Part shown: in pieces, positions 23,396 to 34,078 of the stretch
How positions within the stretch are numbered: the stretch's first letter is position 1
How the letters are laid out: each line of letters starts with the position of its first letter
Source of the DNA: Fallopia convolvulus
Lineage: Eukaryota; Streptophyta; Magnoliopsida; Caryophyllales; Polygonaceae
DNA: 64,000 nt
Direction: 5' to 3'
Assembly (NCBI GenBank): GCA_964016875.1
Contig: OZ024735.1
Location: 18,117,981-18,181,980, forward strand
Translations under genes and position numbers: made by a program
The notes under the pieces: generated by a model
The model's input: only the letters and a program-made list of their open reading frames with translations
What the model was told of the DNA's origin: nothing
Databases searched by the model: none

Positions 23396-26300
23396 TGTAA
23401 CACCCCCTTTCCACCCTGGAGGTATTACCGCCAGTAACCCCGATTAAGACTAAACCGAAGCTACCCAAGGCTTTAAATTGACTGAACAAACTAAAACAAA
23501 TATTACAACGGAATAAATACAATTGGTCTTATACAATTCTTAACCCAAAAAGAATAAATAAATAGAACAACCTTCTAGTTGAACAAAATCTTCATCCAAT
23601 CTTCCTTAAACTTTTATTTCTGAAACTCAGCTTCACTTTGAAGTAGTTCAACAATGATCTTCACTCAAGTATAACCATTGAAAACCTTTCTTCAACTTCT
23701 GGAGCTTCATACATCTGAATCCGCCTCTTGAATCAACTTCCAAGAAGAAGCTGATGTATCGTATACCAACGGTGGACACCAGCCGACCATATAAAAGAAA
23801 AGAAGATGGACGGGTTAATCTAATGATAGACTAGAAAACGGAGAATCCAGCTTGGTTCTTATGGTTGTAACTAAACATATTGGCATCCAAATCCGAATAG
23901 ACTCGGATCATGGTCCAACAGTTAGCAGTCTTATAGAGGATATAAAGAAGACTCGCATAATCAAAAGAGAGAACACCACCGCTTGTGGTTTCTTGTAAGA
24001 AGCATAAATAATTGTTGGAAACTCATAATAATCACATCATATTTTGAAAAGCCTCCATCGACTAATCATATTGACTTAACCAAAATTTGATTAAGAATCA
24101 TTCATAACCAGGAGCAAGAATGGCGTTCCTAGGGCTGAGCACGGTTCGGTCAGAACCGAAAATTTAGACTGAACCGAACCGAAACCTATAATAGTCGGTT
24201 CGGTTTTCGGTTCAAATAATTTTCATATTTCGGTTTTGGTTTTTTTCGGTTCGGTTTCGGTTCGGTTCGGTTAAACCAAAATATTATAAAGTAGAAATAG
24301 TTTATGGGCTGACTAGTTACCAATTTTCACTTCCCTGGGTTGGCCTGCCCATGTGGCCCATATTCCAATCGCGGAGAGCGGCAAAAGGGCACGCCGCAAC
24401 ACTATCAAAACCCTAAGTTTGCTTCATCTACATAGGTCGACAGACGAGGAAGGAGTTTAGAACAATTCAGATCTAAAGCATCTCTTTTTTTCCTTTGTTT
24501 TTTCCTTTCAAGGATCCAAATATCATTGATCTACTATTTGATCTATATTTTTGTTGTTTGAAAAGTGCAGCCGACTACGATTAAAGATTTACTAGCAGCA
24601 CGGGAAATACAAAGCGGTGTGAAATCAAAGATTTTTTGTTTGAATTCGGGTGCTTCTGGTTCTAGGCATGAAGATTCCTATTTCTTTCCCATGGATCTAC
24701 AATTTTTTTATTCCAAAATCCTTCGGTTTTCTTGTTCACGTTTCTGGTTCTTGATGATGATTTTTATTTGCTTTAACAGCACCGAAGGATTGGAATATCT
24801 GTGTTGTATGATTGTACTGTTAATATATTTTAAGCATTTTGTTAACCAGAATTTTAATTCCTAACGAGAAGAGAATTGAGAGGAGTAATGTCCTAATATT
24901 TGTTCACTGTACAATAATCAAACAATGAAACATTTAAAGTCAAACTTTATTACTTGAATTTATCTAAACATTTTATTCATCACAAAGGATTATCATATAA
25001 ATACGAACATCTAAATTGCATCTTAGAACTAATATACATATGTATAATTATGAAAATACAATTTACATCAAACCTCAAATAACCTTCGAATGAGTCGGTT
25101 CATTCGGTTTTAGCCCTAACCAAAACCGACAAAAATCGAAACCGAACCGAACCGAACCGACAAAATTCGGTTCGGTTTTCGGTTTGCCAAAAATCGATTT
25201 TCGGTTTTCGGTTCGGTTCGGTTTTTGTCGGTTCGGTTCGGTTTTGAACCGATGCTCAGCCCTAGGCTTTCCGACTGGACGAACCATTCAGGTATATTAA
25301 TGTGCCTAACGCACTTATCTTATATTACTTTCAAAACTTTTCACAAACAAGTTGGTGATTCATAATCGGCTCGAACTACTGTCGAAATATTTGGTACCAT
25401 AGAGATCATTGGAATATTTCATCCATGGTCATCTACCCTATACCTTTGGTCCCGTAGAGATCATAGGAGTATTTCATCCATGGTCATCTACCCTACACCA
25501 GGATCACAAGACTTAAGCTATCCTTGATCTCTCATTTGCATATGGTGAGGTAGAGATCCCAGAGGCCTATTACCAGGTCGTCTACACTGCACCGCCAATT
25601 GCACTTAGCTAGAGTGCGCATCAAACCCCTTGCACGAAGAGCAGGGGAAGAGTCATGACTCGCCATTAGGATTAGGCCCCTCCTAATGTAATATTCATTT
25701 TAAGAGAGGATATGGAACCATGTTCCCCTCCCTGAAACTATCCTAATCACAACAATGTCTCAGCGAGAGACAACAAACAAGGTCGCACATAACGGACCTA
25801 AATCCAGTTCTAGCGTAATCTGAATAAACAACATGGTCATTATTTCTAACAATATAACAACCTATCATATTTTATTAAGCATACAAGTTGTTCCCAACAC
25901 AAATATTAAATGGGATTCAATTCCTCATTTAATAACAATAATGCAAGAACGAACCGTCCACTTGCCTTATACGAGATTTCTCCTCTTAAGGCGATTAGTT
26001 CCATCTCGAACGACGTGCATCCAAGACTCGAGCTCGGGTTGTACCGGAAAGAATATAGAAATAAATTATAATCAATTTATTTCCATTTCAAGATTAACTA
26101 CAAATTATTATGTCCTAATAATAATTTGTCAAGTACTTGCTTGACTTAATCCGGCTTCATAACTTAACCAATTCGATAAATCACGCTTTATGAGATTTAA
26201 TATGAAAATCCAACTTTGAACGATCTTATCCAAAAATCATTCTATAATATAAGTCAAGCTCGAAGGAAGAAAATTACCTAGCGATACGCTTTCGGGATTT

Positions 26301-27932
26301 GCTTGCACGCAAATCAAGGTGGTACGCAAAACGATGCGCTGCACAAAATGAGGCAACACGTGAATCGAGACGATTCATCAGAATCCATGTCACGCATACC
26401 GAGGCAAACCGGGTCCAAACACCTTTCCCTTTTCCTTTTTAAAACTCAAGAAGGCCGGAAATACAGTGAGCGACGAACCAACTTCGTCGATGTCTAGCGA
26501 CTTCGTTTGATATCCGTTTGGAGTGATTTAAGTGACAGCTGGAAGTCATCATCACCCTCTTTCTACTGTTGGCAACGGATATTACATTCATTGAGAGAAA
26601 ACGGAGAACAAAGGCGACAAAAATCACTCGCCAAGGCTGAATTTCTGGGCACAATAAACTAGTACCAAAGCTGATCGCGAACTCCTGTTCACCGACCCAT
26701 GGAGGCGACACCAGGGACGGAGAGGCGAAGAGGGAGGCGACAGAAGCACCTCCGACACCCCTCTACTTACTGTCGGCAGTTTCCGACAGATTTGGTGGCC
26801 GGAAGGTCAACCACGAAGCCCACAAACTTAACTCGTCACTGCTGAATTTTTCGGGCAAAGAAACCAGCAGCAACGTTGATCACGAAAGCCTGTACATTGG
26901 CTTCCACCGGAGACACCATGGCGGCAACGGCTACGGGGTTGGTGGTTTTGGAAAGCTGGGGAACACCTCTTCCAACTGTAGGCAGTGGGGGATGCGTTGG
27001 TGATCGGAGTAAGGCGCACGAAGTCCTTCAACATGGCTCGTCACCAACGTTCAAATCTGGGTAAATTCAGTCCAGATTCGGAAACTATGCTTTTTGAGCC
27101 CGATTCTTGATCAAAGAACTTCAAATCTTAAAGGGCTTTTGTGGAGTACTTCACCTTCGACATTTAGAGACTTGAATCACGATTTTTGGTTAAGAAACGA
27201 GTTCACAATCGAATTTTGAAGTTTGGTCACACGTTAGGTCGAAACAGAGTGTTTGCTTTCAAAGATCGAAATTGGGCATCCCCATCCCAACTTCACCTTG
27301 TCTTCTTATTTTTATAGATAGACTCGACCCCTCACCTCTCTTCCTTGCCTCGCCTGACGCCGGATAGGCCAACACGAGGCTGGAGAATAGATTGCCAACG
27401 AAGCTCCTTCGAACAGAGCATCCAAGTGTGGCGAGTGCAAATTTCGCCAGCAAGGGTGGGCTACGGAATAGGATTGCCTCGTCAAGAACATGACGTCGGC
27501 GTGACGACCGAGTGATGGTGGCGGCGCAGCCTTTGGAACTTGGCCCGGAATTGTTCACACGTAAGGTAGGGAAGAAGGGCAAGAAAGGAAGAAAGGAAAA
27601 ACTTGTGCCAAAAACGTAATATAAACAAATAATGTTCCATAAGAGGTTTTTGAGTTCAAAACTCACCTCTATCCTTTATTTTTCCTTCACTTTCTTTTCC
27701 TTTTTGCCTTAAGACTTCCTCCAAAGAAATCCAATTTATTTTACACATGTAACTTAAATTTTTCCGCTAAATACAATTTAACTTGCAATAATTTATTCAT
27801 AAGAATAAATTTTATTTTTGCAAGTTTTTTTTATTCATTTATAACGGAATTAGTTTAAGTGTAACTCTTCACTTATTATTAACTCGAACGAATTATAGTA
27901 ATATCTCTTTGTTAAAAAGAGCGGATATTACA
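23396..27932 (-). repeat. 5' LTR of the LARD-like element, interrupted by a hAT element
   Basis: Same termini as the left copy. The LTR sequence is continuous from 24121 to 25273 only after removing the hAT insertion. Minus-strand transcription of the element would start in this LTR. Confidence 0.9.
24130..25264. mobile_element. non-autonomous hAT-superfamily element, 1135 bp
   Basis: Termini TAGGGCTGAGCAC... and ...TGCTCAGCCCTA are inverted repeats with the hAT-type TAGGG start. They are followed by arrays of the subterminal word GGTTCGGTTC and its complement, the usual hAT transposase-binding layout. The 8-bp target duplication is GGCGTTCC (24122-24129) against GGCTTTCC (25265-25272). The empty site in the other LTR reads GGCTTTCC, so the left copy has mutated. 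The middle (24.3-25.0 kb) is unrelated sequence that looks gene-like: AAAACCCTAA leader words, a T-rich intron-like stretch, TGCAG at 24566-24570 and an open frame after it (KDLLAAREIQSG). No transposase is present. Confidence 0.9.
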
Positions 27933-27937
27933 CATTT

Positions 27938-28384
27938 AGCCCAATGTATACCTCATTTTCCTCCTGTAATGTTGGGAAACAAGTTGTCAGAACATGCCGT
28001 TAAGGCTAAACGACACGAGGCCGTTATGGCCACAAGGACTATGGTCGTAATTACCATGATGAATCGAAAAGCCCAAAACAGTAATCGAGGATATCAACTA
28101 GATACAAAACTAAAAACACAAAACTAAAACGAGGGTATAACATTTTTGGTATGAAGTAATTACCTTGTTGTGATCTATTCGAAGCGAGTTTTCCATCAAA
28201 TTATAGTTATACATGTAATCCTCATTGGACATGGTTTTTGATTGTTTTTGGAGAGAAGAAGAGCATAGAAGAGAAGAGAGGAGAGTGTTGGAGTGTTTGA
28301 GACTCGGTTTTAATGTACAAAGTGTTAAAAAGAGCGGGCAATAAACGTTGTTAGGTAGGGTGTTGACATTAAATGCATGTTTTT
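27938..28384 (-). other. intron, exon 1 and CT-rich leader of the split gene
   Basis: Contains the acceptor ATTACAG (27964-27970), a GGCCGTTATGGCC-type word near 28020, the donor at 28163 and exon 1 (28232-28164). A pyrimidine-rich leader (28.24-28.29 kb on the minus strand) follows. See the split pseudogene entry. Confidence 0.5.
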
Positions 28385-28495
28385 GAATTTATTATACATA
28401 TGGCCGTTACGGCCAAACACATTATGATCGTAACGGCCATAAGGGTCATGGCCGTAACGGTCGCACACCATATGGCCGTTACGGTCGTAGGCTTC
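28385..28495. repeat. second 24-bp-period GGCCGTTACGGCC repeat cluster
   Basis: Four or five cores (GGCCGTTACGGCC, GATCGTAACGGCC, GGCCGTAACGGTC, GGCCGTTACGGTC) at about 24-bp spacing. They lie upstream of the split gene's leader. The minus-strand octapeptide frame (TVTAxxxx/AVTAxxxx) matches the 14.3-kb array, but the variable centre base is T/A here rather than C/G. Confidence 0.75.
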
Positions 28496-28532
28496 GAGTA
28501 GGGGGCGCCGCGTAGGCCTGCCACCCTACTCG
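28495..28532. other. GC-rich hairpin
   Basis: CGAGTAGGG (28495-28503) and CCCTACTCG (28524-28532) form a perfect 9-bp stem around a 20-nt GC-rich loop. This is a sharp GC peak in AT-rich surroundings. Function unknown. Confidence 0.6.
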
Positions 28533-28761
28533 TAGACCGGACGCCAAATAAAATCTTCTTTTTGACATTCATATTTGTCTATTTTGGGGGTTTAAATCAT
28601 CAATCAATCTACCCTAATCTACTATATATAAAAGCAATAAGGTTTTGAGCCACCACATTACGCCACGTCATCTTTTGTCACATGTCATTCCTAAAATGTG
28701 CCACATTAGATTTTGACACATGTCGTCTCCTCATTAATTCATATAAATTATACAAATAAAT

Positions 28762-28955
28762 TGGTAGTTTTGGAAACAAATCTTATGAATTCAAATATTA
28801 GATTTGGAAGTTTTAATATCATCCAATATTTTATAAAGAATCCAAAGTGTAATTTCATAATGGTAGTTTTGGAAACAAATCTTATGAATTAAAATATTAG
28901 ATTTGGAAGTTTTAATATCATCCAATATTTTATAAAGAATCCAAATTATAATTTT
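28762..28955. repeat. 99-bp tandem duplication inside the Helitron
   Basis: The block starting TGGTAGTTTTGGAAACAAAT at 28762 recurs at 28861, almost identical through AATATTTTATAAAGAATCC. Confidence 0.85.
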
Positions 28956-29839
28956 GGAAGTTTCTAGCATATTTAATTAAATGTTAATTTCTATAAAAAT
29001 AGAAAAAATTATGGTGGCTTTTTTACAACTAGATTAGCTTGAATCTACTATATCTATCTATCTATCTATCTATTACTAATAAGTAATAACTAAAGCGGTA
29101 GCAATTTCTGCCACCACGTTGCGCCACATCACCTCTTTATTAATATAATAATTATGCAAAATTTTATTTTAAAATAAATGTAAAGATAAAATAATATTTG
29201 TAAAAAAATTTCCCCAAATAAACATAAAGATAAAATAATATTAGTAGATTTGACCAATATAGATACAAAAGGACATTATAATTATTATTTTTGTAAAAGA
29301 TAAATTTAAAAAAAAAAGATAAGAAAAAATATGTACATGTGATCACATATATGTCTTTGAAATAAAAATAGCCATATAAATCATAATATCTTTGAAATAC
29401 AGATTGTGTAATTCTAAATAATTAAAAATTTTAAATAAAGATAAAATATATATCTGTCACGATATTACATCACATCACCTTATATTAAAATAGCTATCTA
29501 AAATAGAGATATTAAAAATATATCAAAAATTCTTTTCAGTTTTTATTTGAGATAACTTGAACAATATAGACAGAAAATATTGCAAGTTGACGACTACAAT
29601 CTTATCTTATTATATGTAAAGTATATATAGATAATGAAATATTTCTATATTATCATGTATGCCAATAATAATGAAATATTTGCTTTTTATGTTTTTACTT
29701 TCCATCTTTCTAAAGATAAAACAATCAAATACATTACGTTTTACTTCACTTTTATGTAATTTTTTTTATTCTAATAAGATAAGAGTAAGACCATAAAAGT
29801 ATTATTTTTAATTAATTTTGTCGTAATATTTAATTTTTT

Positions 29840-30350
29840 AATTTGTCTTATTTCTTAACATAAGAATATAAATTTATTAATTTAATTTATCATTTTTTTC
29901 TAATAAAGCTATTTAATTTCAAAAATTATAATATATAAATTTCTTAAAAGAAAAGGTTAAATAATTATTTTTATCCTAAAATTATAACATCTCCCAAATA
30001 GTAATTTTATATTCGATAAAATAATTTTTAGTAATTTTATAGATGAGGATGTAACAAATTATCTCAAATTTAATTTTTTAATTTTTTTAACTTACTAAAC
30101 ACAATAATGTACAATTTTCAGAATTTTTTAATTCTTTATTTATCTCCTTTCATAACATAAGAATATAAATTTATTAATTTAATTTATCATTTTTAATAGA
30201 GCTATTTAATTATGAAAATTACATTATAAAGCCTTTTTAATAGAAAAAGTTAAATAATTAGATTTATCCTTAAGTTTTAACATTTCACAAATAGAATTTT
30301 TATATTCGATAAAAAAAATTTGAGTAATTTTTATAGATGATGACGTATTT
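29840..30350. repeat. diverged tandem duplication, period about 296 bp
   Basis: AACATAAGAATATAAATTTA occurs at about 29857 and 30153. It is followed in both by similar AT-rich text (GCTATTTAATT, TTAAATAATTA, TATTCGATAAAA, TTTTATAGATGA). The copies are much more diverged than the 99-bp duplication, hence older. Confidence 0.7.
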
Positions 30351-31362
30351 AACTTTTTTTATTACACTAAATCCAATTATTTATCTTCATTTTTATACAA
30401 ATAACTAAAGTTCATTAATTTATAACTATAAACTAAATTTGAACTTTTTCAAGCCACTATAATAGTTTTGCTCCCACCTCATATTTAAAAAAAAAATTCG
30501 TATTATTCCAATTTTTTCTATTAAATTCTTGTTATCTATTTAAATCTATCGTTAACACCAAATCATAAAATATTTAAAATAAAAAATAATGGCATCTTTT
30601 GAAAAAATAACCCTTATAAAATTGTCAAAAACAAAGTTAACTATTTAAAATATTTAAAAATATGGATAAATATCTTTTATCTTTTAGCATTATATTTTTT
30701 GCGAATTTCTTTATAGATATATGTTGATTTTATTTTACAATGAAAAATTAATTGTAATTTCTATATTGGTACATGTTGATTTTTTACAATAGAAATTTAC
30801 AAACAATATAATATTTAATATTTGATATTATTTAGTATTGTAAAATTATTAAAATATTTAATAGTATACAAGTTTAAGGACATGGAAAGTAATAAAAAAT
30901 ATAGATAATATAATATTTAATCATATCTAATATTTAGTTTATTTTTCCACTAGAATAATTTTGGCACCACCATAAATGAAATCAATTATTATATCTTATT
31001 TATTAAAATAATTTTTAAATTTTAAATTTTATCTATTCTATATTTTAAAAGTATATATCTTTTTTTATTTTCTTCATATTTTATCTCCCTTTTTTAAATT
31101 AAACCTATTTTTAAATATTCTTAAGGAAAAGGAGAATCATAAATTATTTGATCTGAATAATCTATCTTTATTTTCAAGTTTAAACTTAATAATTTAAATT
31201 TGATTTGTTTTATTTGATTCCAAAACAAAATAATTTTTGAACTTGATATGGACAAAAAATTACGTAAATTAAATTTTATATTTTTTTTATGAATATCATA
31301 TTTATAATATGTCTAAAAAAATATTGAGTCGTAGTCGTGCATTGCACGACGGGTACAACTAG

Positions 31363-31845
31363 TATATTATAAAGAAGAAACCATGTCTGTTGAAAATATT
31401 ACGCCATGTGGCATTTCTTGTATAAAATAATATTATATTTTTAAGTAATAAATATAATAATTACTTGTATCATTCTTTCTATATATTCAATTTTTTATAA
31501 TATAATAACTTAATCTATACGTTGATGTTTTCTATACATATTTTTTTTTATCTTGTAACAAGATTTGGGATTCAAGTATATAATTTTTTATCTATATGTT
31601 GATAATAACTTGATCTAATATTTTTCATATTTATTTTTTTATCTTTTAACAAGATTCGGGCTTCAAGTATATTATTTTTTTATCTATATGTTGATAAAAT
31701 ATGGGGCACACTCTTAAATTTTTTTTATAAACTACATAATTTTATTACGATATTATAAACAAGTGTTTTAAATTTTAGATTAATATCATAATATTTTATA
31801 ATCTTTAGTAAAATTATCCCGTGAGTATTACGTGGATTGAACTAG
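31363..31845 (+). mobile_element. short Helitron-like unit abutting the previous one
   Basis: Begins directly after the CTAG of the upstream Helitron with TATATTATAAAGAAG and ACGCCATGTGGC, similar to the upstream 5' region. It ends ATTACGTGGATTGAACTAG followed by T (CTAG at 31842-31845). The stem is degenerate. Head-to-tail insertion at Helitron 3' ends is known in plants. Confidence 0.45.
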
Positions 31846-31947
31846 TATATATATTATAAAAGCTGACCGTTTTCGAGCTACCACATTGATTTTGGCCCCA
31901 CCTAATATTTTAAAAAATTATTTGTTATTCATATTATTTCAACTATT

Positions 31948-32904
31948 ATAAGTTGAGTAGGGCTTTAAGCTGAGTAGGACTAAGACAGAGTATGTAGAGT
32001 TTAAGTTCAGCCAGGAGGTGGAGCCAGATAAGAAAGTACGTTTGGGAGGAGATGTCATAGCGAAAAAGGAAATGTTCAAATACCTAGGCTCAATTGTGCA
32101 TAGTGATGGGAGCGTCGAGGAGGACATTAGACACAGAATACAGAGAGGGTGGTAGAAGTGGAGGGGTGCATCTGGAGTGTTGGGCGACAGAAAGGTCCCA
32201 CTCAAGCTTAAGGGCAAGTTTTACAAGACGGTGGTTAGACCAGCCATACTTTACGGGGCAGAATGTTGGTCGACTACTAAAACACAGGAGTAGAAGTTGA
32301 GGGTAGCATGGATGAGGATGTTGAGGTGGATGTGTGGGCATACGAGACTGGACAGAATTAGGAATGAAGTGATTAGGAGCAAGGTGGGAGTGGCCAGTCT
32401 AAGCGACAAGCTCAAAGAGTCGAGACTGAGATGGTTCGGGCACATACAGAGGAGACCACCAGATGCCCCGGTTAGAAGAATTGAAGGGTTTCGCAGGGAA
32501 AGGGGTAGGTCGAAGAAGAGTTGGAAAGAAGTCATAAAACAAGACCTCACAGTTCTGGTAGTATCAACAGATATGGCTCTATGTAGGGACCAATGGCGGG
32601 AGAAGATTACAGTGACAGAGAGTTAGTGGTGTTGACCGGAAGGGAGTACCTTGCTCTTTTTTCTCTTCATCTTAGTTTCTCTGTTTTAGTTTTAGTTTGT
32701 TGAGCTTTCTAGAGTACTTTCTTGCTCTCGTTTTTTACTTTCCTACTTTTCTTCCTTTTGTTCCCACCTTTTTCACCTTTTGCTTTGGGCCCACCTTAGA
32801 TACCCTCCCAACTTCGAGTCGAGGTAAGGGTGCGTACATCTCGTCCCCCCAGATCCCATTCCTCATACAGGGTTCCACCTAGGTAGATGTTGTTGTTGTT
32901 CTTG
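31948..32904 (+). mobile_element. 5'-truncated RTE-type LINE with perfect 16-bp target duplication
   Basis: The C-terminal end of an RTE reverse transcriptase is readable: TEYVEFKFS, KEMFKYLGSIVHSDGS, KFYKTVVRPAILYGAECW, LRWFGHIQRRPPDAPVRR, then the stop at 32624-32626. Several stops and a frameshift precede 32297. The 3' UTR ends in GTTGTTGTTGTTCTTG, the triplet tail of plant RTE LINEs. TATTATTTCAACTATT is repeated exactly at 31932-31947 and 32905-32920, the signature of target-primed insertion. The element is dead and about 957 bp long. Confidence 0.93.
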
Positions 32905-33699
32905 TATTATTTCAACTATTCAAATTAATTTTCTATTATTTATATTTTAATTTTCCTAATATCTATCTTTTTCTCAACTATATTAAAGAATGTTTATGAT
33001 AAGATTTTTCAATATTTTAAAATTTTTTGTAAACATGGTCGTACATGTAATCAATATTATTTTGGATACATGTCAATATTTTTCACCTTTTCTTATTAAT
33101 TTTTTATTTTCATATTTTTAAAAATCAACTATTATACATATTACTTTGTCTTTTTCAATTAAATTTTTTCCTATCTATTTAAATTTAAAAATTTAGGAAT
33201 TCGAATTTTATTTTAAAATAATAAAAATTACATTATCTTTATTATATATCTATTTCTATAAAGTTTCATTAAATAAAATTATGATAAAAAATAAATAAAA
33301 ATTATAAGATGATAAAAATTATATTATATATGCTTTTTTATCCATTTATGATGTAAAAGATTTTTTAAAAATCGAATTTTGATTAAAAATGATAAAAGTT
33401 TTCGTATCTATTCATAATTACTTGGCTAACTTAATTTTGATAAAAAAAAGTATTTTAAATTATTCAATAAATAAATTATTGTATGTGTGTATAAAATTTC
33501 TACCATCTATGTATCATTATATGTTTTAAAAAATATGTTCATACCTAATTATATTATATTATAATTTTCTAAGCTTCTTTATTCTAAAAATAAAATAATT
33601 ATTGTATGTGAATGTGAGTATAAAATTTCTATCTTCTATGTATCATTATATTTTTTAAAAAGATGTTCATACCTAATTATATTTTATATTATATTATAT

Positions 33700-33988
33700 G
33701 AGTTTAGTTCAAATGAAACAAACTCTTATCCTAAAACGTGAAACGAATGCACTTTTCCTAGTTAGTAGTGCACTTTTCATACAAAAGTGCATTGCAAAAT
33801 ACAAAAAGTGCAATATGAAGAAATGCACTACAAAAAGTATGAAAAGTGCACTACAAAGTACGAAAAGTGCAAATGCGAAAAAGTGCACTTTGAAGTAGGA
33901 AAAGTGCAGTATAAACTAGAAAAGGTGCATTCGTTTCAGGATAAAAGTTCGTTTCAAGATAAGATTTCTTTTCATTTGAACCAAACTC
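33700..33988. mobile_element. Mutator-like MITE, 289 bp, rich in AAGTGCA words
   Basis: The left end GAGTTTAGTTCAAATGAAAC pairs with the right end (in reverse complement GAGTTTGGTTCAAATGAAAA). ATATTATAT flanks both sides, a 9-10 bp target duplication typical of Mutator-like elements. The interior contains about ten copies of AAGTGCA or TGCACTTT, so it can fold into several alternative hairpins. Confidence 0.8.
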
Positions 33989-34078
33989 TATATTATATTT
34001 ATATCTTATTTTTAATATGTCTAAAAATAATTTTAAAATACGAGTTGTAGTCGTGCATGTCACGACGGGTATAACTAG

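Larger units (their letters stand above)
14741..27932 (-). mobile_element. LARD-like non-autonomous LTR retrotransposon (chromovirus-derived), complete
   Basis: Two LTRs (14741-18134 and 23396-27932) both read TGTAACACCCCC...GGATATTACA. They are flanked by a perfect 5-bp target duplication CATTT (14736-14740 and 27933-27937). The LTR is 3394 bp in both copies once the hAT insertion and its duplicated 8 bp are removed from the right one. The primer-binding site next to the right LTR shows that the element points leftward (minus). The 5261-bp interior has no gag or pol frame. Large LTRs with a non-coding interior define large retrotransposon derivatives, which must be mobilised by a partner's proteins. 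I counted roughly 50 LTR differences (about 1.6 percent), so insertion is geologically recent. Confidence 0.9.
14656..28232 (-). pseudogene. small unidentified gene whose second exon is split by the 13.2-kb LTR element
   Basis: On the minus strand a CT-rich leader (28.24-28.33 kb) precedes ATG at 28232. Exon 1 (28232-28164) encodes 23 residues (MSNEDYMYNYNL...) and ends in AACAAG|GTAATT. Exon 2 begins after ATTACAG at 27963 and reads open to 27933, the edge of the LTR element. Dropping the element and one target-duplication copy, the same frame continues at 14735 down to a TAG at 14656-14658. Past that TAG the frame stays open to 14245, with recurring FGFP/VGFP motifs (FGFPNS, VGFPSH, FGFPGF), and enters the 24-bp repeats. 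The TAG may be a mutation in a longer Pro/Gly-rich product. No known domain was recognised; it may itself be transposon-derived. Confidence 0.5.
28618..31362 (+). mobile_element. non-autonomous Helitron, about 2.7 kb
   Basis: The 5' end TCTACTATATATAAAAGC follows an A. The 3' end has a stem-loop (GTCGTGC/GCACGAC, 31334-31350), then GGGTACAACTAG followed by T. This is the A|TC...CTAG|T pattern of plant Helitrons. A second, related 5' terminus (TCTACTATATCTATC then GCCACCACGTTGCGCCAC) occurs at 29044, so two nested or successive 5' ends may share one 3' end. The interior is about 80 percent AT with no rep/helicase frame. Confidence 0.75.
31846..34078 (+). mobile_element. third Helitron in the head-to-tail series, hosting a LINE and a MITE
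   Basis: Starts after the previous CTAG with TATATATATTATAAAAGC and a CCACATTGATTTTGGCCCCA block. It ends in the stem-loop GTCGTG...CACGAC (34050-34066) and GGGTATAACTAG followed by T (CTAG at 34075-34078). The AT-rich interior holds the LINE at 31948-32904 and the MITE at 33700-33988. No helicase frame. Confidence 0.6.

Noticed and set aside
23396..27932. two independent elements meeting at 24.1-25.3 kb
   Set aside because: The uninterrupted sister LTR shows a single LTR with a hAT insertion and 8-bp duplication; lengths agree exactly after subtraction.
32251..32550. 99-codon minus-strand ORF
   Set aside because: Complement of the RTE LINE reverse transcriptase tail.
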